Assembly: GCA_022494885.1 (NCBI GenBank)
Contig: JAGVSM010003951.1
Span: 1 to 64,000 of the forward strand
Direction of reading: 5' to 3'
Length of the DNA: 64,000 bases
Source: Micrasema longulum
Lineage: Eukaryota > Arthropoda > Insecta > Trichoptera > Brachycentridae
The translations under genes and the position numbers were made by a program. Position 1 is the first letter of the stretch. Every line of letters starts with the position of its first letter. Shown here piece after piece: positions 49,801 through 61,800 of the stretch. A model generated the notes under the pieces. That model did not search any database. It was not told the DNA's origin and was given only the letters and a program-made list of their open reading frames with translations.

Positions 49801-52800
49801 GTACTTAAATTTAAAAATACGAAAATAAAATTTGAATTCGCATAAAATACATACAGTGATTTTTCCCCTAAATGTTTGGATTTTTTAAAATTTAATATAA
49901 TATTAAGTTAGAACATGTTAACAAAAAGAAATACATAACAAAGCAAAAGTACAGAAACAAAAAAAACGAAACGAAATACCACACCAAAAAAGAAGCAACC
50001 TCGTGTACTTGCTGTGGGATTACAATATTAATAATTTAAGCACAAATACACATATTTCAAAAAAACAAATGAAGGTATATAAAACATTTTTTTATAAATA
50101 AGTGCATATACATAGGCATGCAAATGAGCATGTGTAATTACACACATATACACACGCACATGCTCACCCACTCACACGCACATACACATTCATCCACATA
50201 CATAATATAACATGGTGAAGAAAATTATAAAATAACGTTTTCAAGTCACTTAACAAAAGAACTTCAAGTACTGTAGAAAAAAACATTGAAAAAACAAAAA
50301 AACACATTTCTTTAATTTTAGAATAAAAAACTTAAATATGATTTAAATGTTAAAAAGCAACATTTAATTAAGGAGGTTGATAAACAAATATTTTTACCTT
50401 TAGTTTTACTTATGTCTTATGTGTTATCACTTTTTTTGCTATTGCACCACAGAATTTCACCTGTCATTTACAACTATGGATGTAAAATTACATAATTTAA
50501 CCAAAAGGCGTGGTAAAATACCGTAATTTACGGTGGCTTATCCATTTAGCTCGCTGTTACGCAACTTTAGTGAGCAAACATCTAGACTCTCCAGCCCTGT
50601 TTAATACCAGCATGCGCCCGTAGCACCGCATCTCATCCCGTCCTAACTGTCCGATACGCCCCGTTTCATTTCCATACAATAGTATGCTCCAGACCAGAGT
50701 ATTGATGAAATTGTTTCCAAGCTTATATTATTATTGATTGATTTGGTGTTTATTTTGTAGAACTCCATATTTAAACTTATAATTAAAAATCAAACACTGA
50801 TTTGAGTCTACTGAATACTTTATTTTATTTTTACAAATATAAACATATAAAAATAAAACTTTCGTGACAATTGTTTCGCCTTATTAGGGCATTTTCAAAC
50901 GAATGTGAAGATTATTTGGATTGAATGTCCTTATACAGTTATATAATTCAAGGTACTTAAGTAGAAAATAAAAATAATCTTACGAACTATAGTATGTACA
51001 TTAATCATAATTGAGGGAAAAACCGATGGTTAAGGGTGAGGCTAAGTGTTTAATAGGTAATGGGGAATTTAGGTATTTATATTTGAATTTCGGGGAAAAT
51101 ATAACAAAGTAAGTATTTATTGACATACGAGTATGTATTGTGAGATAATTAATGAAGCCTTATAGCTTTGTAAATTTAGATAATTGTTGTCGAAAAAAAT
51201 ATCAATAATATTATAACAGGTTGCTGTTCATTTTAATTTTAAAACATGATTGAAATATTATGAGAAAATTTATATAAACATAAATGTATTATCATACAAT
51301 ATTTCTATTTTTAAGAATTTCTTATCAAAATATATCAATGCAATCGTAACATGATTCATCTATTAATTAATTACGCGTCATATAAGCGTGTACAAAAAAC
51401 GCGTGTTTAAAAAACTCAAAAGATAAGATAAATATTTTAAAAAACAACGGTATTTACAAACTTGAATGTAATGACTGTAATGCAGTTTACGGTTTTAAGG
51501 ACATTCAATCCAAATAATCTTCACATTCGTTTGAAAATGCCCTAATAAGGCGAAACAATTGTCACGAAGTTTTATTTTTATATGTTTATATTTGTAAAAT
51601 AAAATAAAGTATTCAGTAGACTCAAATCAGTGTTTGATTTCTAATTATAAGTTTTCTTATATTATTAGATTAAGAAATCTTAGATTTCTTGATTGATTTG
51701 TTTTCTTTTTACAATATACATAAGAGGTAAAACAAGAGTATTAAAAAAAAAGAGAGGATAATTACATAGCAATGAAATACATATTAACAGTAAAAATAGT
51801 AAATGAAAAATCCCACAAAGGCATGGCCTGTTCGTGGGTATACAAGAAATGTTTATGAATTTTTGCTCCTATAATAAATAGACAGGTATAATATTTTTGT
51901 GTAATATAAGAAAGAGAAAAGAAAATATTCTGTTAAAGATTATTAGGTACTTTTTTTTATTTTGTAGTAATTAAAAATTGAAAAAAAATAAAAAATATTC
52001 CTTATTGTTAAAGAGCAACAAAATATATCAAAAGAAAAAAAAGTTCATATCTTTAGTTTGAATCCAGGATAGAGCGTGTTTTTTAAAAGAAGGAAAATTT
52101 ATTTTTATTTATTTATTTTAAAAGTTTGGGATCAATGAAATATTATCAGTAAAAAAAGAATTAAAAATTTTTGGGGCTATAAAATATGCATGTCTCTGTG
52201 CTAGCCTCGTTTTACAATGTGGTATTTCTAGCACACGATTCCATCTTTGACTTGATCTATTTGAATTACTTGGAAATACATTTTGGTTCTTAAATATATA
52301 TTTTAAACATTGAAAACAATATATTTATCTTATTTTCAAAAGTTTAGCTTCTTGGAACAATTGAAAAGAGGGAAAAGTGCGATTTTTGTGAAGCATTATT
52401 TTTAAGATAAATTTTTGAACAGTTTCTAATGGTTTAATATGGTTGTTAAAAGCTCCCGCTTGCTTGTTCTATCCGGCTGACTATTTTTGATTTTGATCGA
52501 CCATCCTGAGTAATTTTGCTGCCCAAATAAACGAATTCCTTTGCTTGTTGAATATTTGTATTACCTAATACAATGTTTGTCCTTAATTCCTTTCTTCCCA
52601 CATCCATAGATTTTTTTTTGTTTATGTTCATTTTATCAGCACTCAGACAATGTTATATTCTGTATTGGGGGAGAAATGATACGCTAGTTTCCTTCCATAT
52701 GTTAGTTTTCCTATTTGCGCAGGTATCGGGATGATCGCGTGTGGCGCGTACGACATAATCGTGGGGGGCGGGGTGGAGTTCATGTCGGATGTTCCCATCC

Positions 52801-55800
52801 GCCACAGCCGCAAGATGCGCTCCTTGCTGCTGCGCGCCAACAAGGCCAAGACCCCTCTCCAGCGCCTGCAGCTGCTGGCTTCCCTGCGCCCCGACTTCTT
52901 CATGCCTGAGGTGAGAGACAATACCAGAAGATATTTGGATAAATATTACCGATTGGATGCTTTTGGAATGTAGGCGCACCGGCAAAGGCTGCCTGTCTAT
53001 AACTAATATTAATAATTCCACAGGTTGAAGCGGAGTAAATTGACTTTTGTCTTTAAGCGATTAATATAACCCTCAGAGTAATAATGCGCCAAGCTATAGA
53101 GGAGCTCAAACGTAGGAAAACCATTCTATGACTATTGGGTACTAAGTTAGCTACAGTTTTCAGCAAAACAATGGGCCATACTCAGGTCGAGAATTGCCAA
53201 ATGGATACTAATTTGTGTTGTAAATACTTTTAAATATGTACCTGTGTATTTATTATTGCAGGGTTATTCCAATTTATTTTTCTAAAATTCGCCTATATTT
53301 ATTTTATAAAACTGAAAATACATGTGGGTGTTTATTTTGTTATTTATTTATTCATTTTATTCACAATATACTTATGCTACATTTATTGAGACATAAATCC
53401 CAACTCCATGGAACCAAAATCCTGTGTTGAGTTTGTTTGTTTGTCCGTCACATCTACGAAACTACAAATTTTTTTAAGCAACATAATACACGTGTCGGGA
53501 CAATAAATGTCAAAAATCAATGTAAATCATGGGAAAATATTTGAAATCAATTACCTGTGAAAACTCTCCTTTAACACCTTTGACCTACTGCTGCAACCAA
53601 ACATACTGCAATTCACCATAGTCGATTTTTATTTATTATAACGTAAATATCCAAGTTATTTACAAACAAAGCCAAGCACAGCTACAAAGGCATCCGATCG
53701 AACCGTTGTGTTTATGTTGTCAAATAAAACAAAATGGCCACCAATTGGTTGCTAACCAACATCGCTTGCGTTCTATGAAACATAGTGATAGAGCTTCTCT
53801 ATAGGTTCGAGTATTATTACTCAGAGATATAACCATATTGTCTATGTAAGTTCGAAACTGCGGATTAACTATTTGCCAAAATGTTCAAGAGGGACAAAAA
53901 ACCTTGTGAATTTATAAATCAATTTAAATGTATCAGCGATGATTTGAGTATGTCCAAATGTTTGTACACAGGCCGGATTTCCTCCTTAGGAAGTTATTTA
54001 GATCTAAATTTGTTGCAGCACAGGGGGAAAACATTTTTATTATCATTATTATATTAATTTTAAGCGAGCAGCTTAAAGCTGATATGCTTAAATCTATTTA
54101 CACGAAAGTTAGTTGTTGGTACACTTTTCCCAAACAAATCTAGTCCATTTTTGAACCCATTGAGACTACACATTGAGATCAGCTCTTGTGGCAGCTTATT
54201 CCAACCATCAACAAACCTATTGCTCAGGAAATGCTTCCGTGGATTTAGATTGAATCTCGTTTTCTCCAGCCTGAGACTGTGGCCTCGAAGACGAGCATCT
54301 TGTTTAAGCTCGAACATGGGATCCAAATTCGGGCAGCTATAGTGACTGTTGAGTATCTTGTATGTCTCTATCAGGCCACCCCTTTCTCGCCGTTCCTGCA
54401 GCGTTGTAAGACCGAGAGTTTCCAGTCTCTCCACATATGGAAGCCGTTTTAGGCTCGGCGACAACTTTGTAGCGCGTCTTTGGACTCTTTCCAACAAGTT
54501 TATATCCTTAACAAAATAGTGATTCCATATTTGAAACCCGTGTTAGAGAGTAGGTCTGATATATGTTTTGTATATTTTTAGTAGCAAATTCGGTGATATA
54601 CATGAGAAGGCTTTTTTTTTATCAAGTAGATAATTGAATTGGATTTTTTGTTATGTTTAATATGTGACATTCCCATTTTAAATAATCTATTATTGTTATT
54701 CCGATGTTTTTTAAAAAATATTTTACAGCTTTAAGCTCTTTTACTTCATCATTCTTAAAATTATAGCATAATAATATTTGTTTTCCGTGAGCAGTTACCA
54801 GCAGTGGCGGAGTTCTCGACAAACGAGACTATGGGAGCCTCGGCAGACCGTCTGGCCGCGGCCTTTGGGGCCTCGCGGGAGGAGCAGGATGCCTACGCGC
54901 TACGATCACACACCTTCGCCAGGAAGGCGGCCGACGCCGGTTATTTCACAGACCTCATTCCGATGAAGGGTGAGAACATTTTTATTCTCTATACCGGCCT
55001 CATCATTTAAATTTTTGGTTTTCAACTACTGTAAATTATTATTTTACACTGGCAATACTTTACTTTTAAACAACTCTCTATTGTAGACCTGGGCAAACTT
55101 TTTGAATGGAGGGCCGCTTTAACGGCCTCCGTGGTGTAGTGGTCAAGACGCTTGACTCACGCACGGAAGGTTCGGAGTTCGATTCCCGGTGAGAATACAA
55201 AAAAATTAAAATGTGATTTTTCTCAAGCCTGGGTGCTCTGTGATGTAATTTACCACTGTATTTAGGCCTCCTGGCCTGTTGTGGTGCAAAAAAAAATGTC
55301 AAAAATGTAAAATTGATATTTGGCCCATATATTTAGGAATTAAAAATGAACAGCGTACCGCACATTATTTACTGTCAAAAAATAATTTTAATATTTAAAT
55401 AATTTAATTAAAATTAAAATACAGTAAAACCCCTAAATTACTTTTAAGGGACCGACAAAAATAGAATTGGAGGGTAGTGAAAAAATTTTTATTTTTATTT
55501 TTTATTTAAACATTTATGCAGCAATGTTTGAACTATTTTTTATTGCAAATTTTAATATTATGTTAATAAATAATAAATTTCTGTTAAATAATTCTGTTAA
55601 TTATATGTAAATGGGCTCCATGCATATGTTAGAAAAGATGAAAGTAATTGATGATCCTGGAAGAAAATTAAAAACTATTTATTTATTTTCAAGTCTAATT
55701 TTATTTTTTAGCCGTTTTTAATTAAAATTTTCGTTTTAAATATTGATTTCTGGCGAATGGATTTCGAACGCATCGTGATTGGTTGTCGTGTTTGTGACGT

Positions 55801-58800
55801 CATTTATCTTGTTCGACAACGCTGTCATTCATTTCCGCTGGTGTTTTTGGTGGCGACGGTTTGTTTAACGCTTTATTCTCAATTTTAACGAAATGACGGA
55901 AGATAATTTTATTAAAGGACAATCGGATAACATTCCTCATGTAAATGAATCCATGTTAATGTTGTTTTTTTCCGAAAATACAAACTTTTGCAGCGCCGAA
56001 ATGAGGGGAGTGAAAGTTGACAGGTGAGTTTCAAAAATGTTTAACTATAATATATTACTTAAAACTGTCACCTTTCTTTGATATTGAGTTTTTAATATGT
56101 TAAAGACGTATTTTATATTCAGCAGTGATACAACTTATCGCCAGAAATGGTGTAAATATACTTGGATACTATTTTTTCCATACATAACCTCCTTTGTTCT
56201 GTCATGAGTATTTTAATGGACTTAATTAGTTCTTAATAAACACTTTAGAATTAAAATACTGACTGTTTTATGTCTGATTAATTATTGTCTTAAAAACTGT
56301 AACCAAGCACAGAAGGGACAAAATTGTAAATACACTATTTATTTGCAGGTCTTCGAGAGCTGAATATGCGGACAACGCTATTGGATATGTCCAGATCAAA
56401 AGAAATAAAAATGTGTGCACTGTAAAATGCCGGGTTACACCAGAGCATAAAATTCGGAAGAAGGAATACTCAGTTATCAGCGTCATTGATGAGGCAAATA
56501 ATAAAATAATATCTTGCCAATGTGAAGACTGTGCGGCTTCTCAAGGTAAGCATGGTAGTAGACGCATTATTGTCGATGAATAGTTGACATCGGAAGCGTC
56601 TTATTTATTTAAAAAAAAGAAAAAAACGTACTGCATTGCATGTTCTTTTTGTATAAATTTGCAGAAGGAAGAAAAATTTTATTGTTAAATTAATCGCGTC
56701 GCACATATTTTTTTAATCTGTCAAATTATTAGTGTGTATTGTGCAAGTGCTAGATAGGACGATGTCATGTTTATAAATAACTGTAAAATAACATTTATAT
56801 TACAGGAGGATGCAAACACTCAGTAGCATTTATATATTGGCTATATCGACGCAGCATTGAGCCCAGCCCTACTTCAGTAGCCTGTTATTGGAAGCGTCCG
56901 ATAATGGCAGGTATCGGCACCACGATTCCTTTCGTTATGGCCAAGGAATTTGGAAACCACGAGGATTTGCCATCAGGAGATGGCTCGTTTTTGGCAGCTG
57001 TAGTCGATGCCAGCAACCAGTTGGGTGATGGTACTTCAAGACGAATGCGTCTTTTTACCCAACATACTGATGTAGATAGGTTATCTTTGCATGTTTTAAT
57101 GTGTCAATTTCAAAAAGAACAAAGTAATTTTCTCCCAAAAGATTTTTTAAAATATTGTCAGGGTCAAATGAAGATGCCTATCTGCAGAGCTGCTGAACGC
57201 TTAACTGTTGAGCAAAACGATATACCTTTGTGGCATAGACTGCGTTTTGCTCGAATCACTGCTTCCAACGCTTATGCTGTGTCAAGGTGCCAGACAAGTG
57301 ATGGTTCTCTCTGTGAGAAATTGTTGGGAGCCAAGTTGAAAGCAACTGCGGCGTTATTACGCGGCAGGTCCTTAGAGTCCTTAGTTTTAAAAGAAATGCA
57401 AAGAAAACTAAATGTAAAGTTTAGAAAGTGTGGCATTTTTTTGTCTCCTGAATACCCCATATTTGGAGCATCTCCAGATGCGCTGTACGAAGAGTATAGT
57501 GTTGAGGTGAAATGCCCTGTATCTGATGCCACTTTTCAAACATATTTTACAGACGGAAATCCCTCTGAAAAGTATATGGCTCAGGTCCAGCTAGAAATGT
57601 TTTTTTCTAACAAAATAAAAGCTCTGTACTGTGTAGCACATCCTGATTTCGAGGAATCTAAGAATGTTACACATTTGTTTATAAATATAAATAAGGAGTA
57701 TTGCTTAGATTTAATTGAAAAGTGTACAGTGTTTTGGAATTTAGCAATTTATAATAAACTCAAATAAATTCATGTTTTTTTATTACTTACTTATTCTGTT
57801 TTATACTTTATAAATACATATTGTTGAGTTTGATAGTTGCATTACCTTCGTAGCCTTGTTAACGAACCTAATTTACCTCTTTAGTCTTAGATTCACCATT
57901 TCCTCTATTCTTGAAAGGGTTTTTTTTATTTATTTGTTTTATTCTGTATAGTACTTTGTTTTTTTTTTCTACTTGGATTTTAAAAAAATATAATTGTTGA
58001 TATATTTAGTATAATAATTGCACGTTGATATTTTAGTTACAATTATGTGTTGATATGTTTAGTGATAGATTTTGTTTTGATATATTTAGTTATAAGTTTA
58101 AACTTGCTTTGTTTCTTGGTTGTAAATATTTTTTATCCAAAAAAATGTTATATATTATTCAAGTCCCAAATTGAGTTGTTTGTAACTCCTGGGAATATAA
58201 TACATTACTGTATTATAATTATGAATAAATAAAAAATATATATATTGTACACACAAATGGCCAGATTGTTTTTATTTACAGCACTTGCACGTTGTAATAC
58301 GTCAAGTGCACACGAACACACATTTCCTTCTATAAATACTCCATTCCATGCTTCTTTAACTCTGTTGAGATATAAAAAACATTTGTTTGTTTTGTTAAGC
58401 ATTTATTTACAAGTTGAGGGTAATATTAGGTTAACAAAACTTTTAATGTTCATATAATCTTTACATTTATATTGTAAAATAGTGATGGCCAAAAAAAATA
58501 AAGAAATAGAAACCGGTTTAGCATAGTCATTGATGATTTTTAAAAAGATTACTGAGAATGCAGAAGGAATCAAGTGCTGGAGATACCGTTTTGTAAATCA
58601 ACACTAGGACAGAGTCGTTCAAATGTCCTTGCCCTTAAACTGTATAAATCATACTTTTTAGACACAAGAGAAAATGGTAATTTAAGCCTCTCTTCTACTA
58701 ATGATTCCTTTATAAATTAGGTCAAAAATATAAATGTCAATGTTTTCTTTTCCCGATAAACTTTTAATTTTCTCTTGTATTTTTTCCTAATTTAATTATC

Positions 58801-61800
58801 AACTTTCATTTAATATTTTTTTGTTCTATTTCTTGTTTTCAGATTCTCTACTCTTACTCAAATTAAAAATTAAAAAAAACAACTTGAATGTAACATAAAA
58901 TTATTACTCATGTTTTATTTTCTTTTAAATATATTTACATATTATTCATCTACACTTATTGTGCCTCTACACTTATTGTGCCTATGTGGGATTTTTTAGT
59001 TTTCATGTAAAGCTGTAAAGTTACAAATATATTATGTAATAAAAAATGTACTAAATGTAAACGAAAAAATTGTAAATAAAAAAATGATTAAGTCAGTATT
59101 AAGTAATTATTGTTATTTTCATAGTTATTAAATTTTAACCAGTGGCTCCTGAAGGTTTATTAACCCACAAGCAATATTAATAATATAATCTAAGAGGCCA
59201 ACATAATTAATATCGATGCATGCGTGCATTGCCAACATTTTAAATTCCCTTATCCGACTGATTGCACGTTCAACGTTGATTCGTAACGCAGCCACCCTTT
59301 TAGCCTCCTTGACCTTGTCACAAGATAGAGGAATGTCCGCGCTCACACTTGGTGGACGAATTAACTTGCATTGTTTTAACTCGAGTAAATGAGCAATGTT
59401 TTTAAAACCTCGGTCTGCCATCACATCCATACCAGGTTTCAAATTATCTAAAAATCTGCAAACCTCGAAAATCTTTGTTCACTGGTTCGTCCACCATATC
59501 CTTTTGAAATAAAATTGATGTGTCCGCACGGTGTACAAGAGACAAGGTATTTGATGGTATTGCATTTTTTGTATTCTGACCATGTCGTGGCTTGTCTAAT
59601 GGGGTTTGAAGGCTTATCGATTTGTATTTCCAAACAATCAATGATAGCTTGGACTTTACTGTATCTTGCAATAAAGGGCAAAGGCAAATGAAGCCGAACG
59701 GTATATTGGTCTGGCCAAAATATTAGCTCCTGCAGACAGATCGCTACTAGCTTTACCGTCTTCCTGAAGATCCTGCTTACAGTTGGTTCTGACAATCCAA
59801 ATTGCATTCCAAGAATTGCATTTGATTCATCCAATCTGATTTTTTAAAATGTTATTAAAATATTCAGGCGCGAGTCACATACTTTTTTGCACAGAAGTGT
59901 TAAAATATATGCCATATCATCTGGTATGCCAAGACAAAGTCGATAATTTCTTTCAATACCCATTACAGTAGCCTGTCGTAAAATAACATTATATTTTTGA
60001 ATTTCAAAAGCATCAGCATTATCGTCAGAAGTATCGTCATGAGGTACAAAGTCCTGGTCCTCGGAAGTACTTTTCCATTCTAGTATTTCATCATCATTAT
60101 CTGGCATAACTGAATCATAGCTTATGGTAAGATCTTTAGGTGTAGGAAAAATAATAGGAGATGTAGCTCTTGTCACCGTTAGAAACGTGGCGTCAGTTGA
60201 TGTTCCCTTGCTGCGAACAATGACTTTATTTGACCTTAAACTTGCTTGAGTCATTTTACTAGCTTTTTCAACTGTGGGGGATGAAGAAGCGAATTCGAGT
60301 TCAACTGCCTCCGTTGCAACATTTATAGATGAAGATGTACAGGGTTGTTCTTCCTCCGGAACTTCAGACGTCATTGTTCTTTCAAGAGTTCCTAAATGGC
60401 TTCTTCTGTGTCCCGTTTGTCGTAAAAATTTGATGTTTTTCTTTTGACACTCGAAAATGTGTGGAACAACATTTTTTTTTAAGGACACCCTTCCTCCCAT
60501 AAGCTTGAATCTGTTAAAATTATCAGCATCTTCTTCAAGCTGTGAAAATAACATTTAACATAATTAGAATACTTACATCACGAAATGGCTAACCATCAAA
60601 ATAAGTTTATGCTTTTATTACAATATATTGTATTTATTTGACAAATAATATTTAATATGTACATATAATGTATTATCAATCAATAAATAGAAGTATAGAA
60701 TGTGTAAAATATAAATTTGAACTTAAGTTGAAATGATCCTCGCAACAGTAAATTCCGGATTTACAGCTGATTTTGTCAAACTGTCTCTTCATCGCCACAA
60801 ACCATTTTTTTCTCAGTTTAGCATCTCGTGGAATAGTGACAAACTTCTTTCCCGGTGTTGTATGTGTCGTATTAACACATCTAGGAACTGAACAGTATTT
60901 GTACCCAGCCATCGTTCGATAATTGCAACACAATAAGATTTAATGTTAATATCACGGCAATTAAAATAAAAACAACTCGACTAAACTCAACAACTCGCAA
61001 GCAATTAGTTCTGTTTTGACAGATACAGATTCGTACACGCGATAAATGACGTCACACAACAAAAATCGGCAAAAGTTGCCGTTTTAGCGCGAAATCAAAT
61101 TTTTTAAATTTAAAACCGTAGTACTTTGCTTAAAAGTAAAAAAAAAAAAAAAAAAGCGCACTCGTGTTTCTCTTTTTTTCCCCTCTTTTTTTTGAGATAA
61201 AAAAAAAAAATCTGCATGGAGCCCATTGCGGGGACGTAATTTTGGGGTTCCACTGTAATGAAATTCTCTAAAAACCAACAGTTTAACCGGAAGAATGGAA
61301 CTGGGTCTTTGGGAACAGATTTTACAAATCGATTCGATCAGGAGTTTAAATATTAAAAAAATTGAATATTTGTAAATATAGATATATATAAAATAGAATT
61401 TATAACTAAGTAATATTCTCATGGATGTTTATGTGTGTATATGTATGTTCACATGTATGTATGTATGTGTATATATGTGTATATATGTATGTATGGATAT
61501 GTATGTGTGCATGTACGGGTATAAATTTGTATGGATAGGGATGAGGATGATATATAGATATAGACTTACATATAGATATAGATATAGATAAAGATATAGA
61601 TATAGATATAGATATAGATATAGATATAGATATAGATATAGATATAGATATAGATATAGATATAGATATAGATATAGATATAGATATGGATATAGATATA
61701 GATATGTTAATAAATAATGATTTTAATAAAATGCTTTGTGCCTATTAAATATGTACACACTTATGTTTAAAATTTTGGTACTCCGGTTCTGTATTTATTT

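Larger units (their letters stand above)
55432..61255. mobile_element. ISL2EU/IS4EU-like DNA transposon with nuclease and transposase genes
   Basis: The 5824 bp element has ends CAGTAAAACCCCTAAATTAC (left) and, reverse complemented, CAGTGGAACCCCAAAATTAC (right). Both are flanked by TA (55430-55431 and 61256-61257). A second inverted block GGGCTCCATGCA lies inside both ends (about 55612 and 61215). It carries two convergent genes: SWIM-YqaJ on + and THAP-DDE on minus. From memory, ISL2EU/IS4EU elements have a 2 bp target duplication and encode a YqaJ-type protein beside the transposase, which fits. The element sits in HADHB intron 5. Confidence 0.85.

Noticed and set aside
60573..60573. Cellular THAP gene
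   Set aside because: The THAP and DDE parts lie inside a transposon with its own inverted ends and TA target sites, and the frame is broken.
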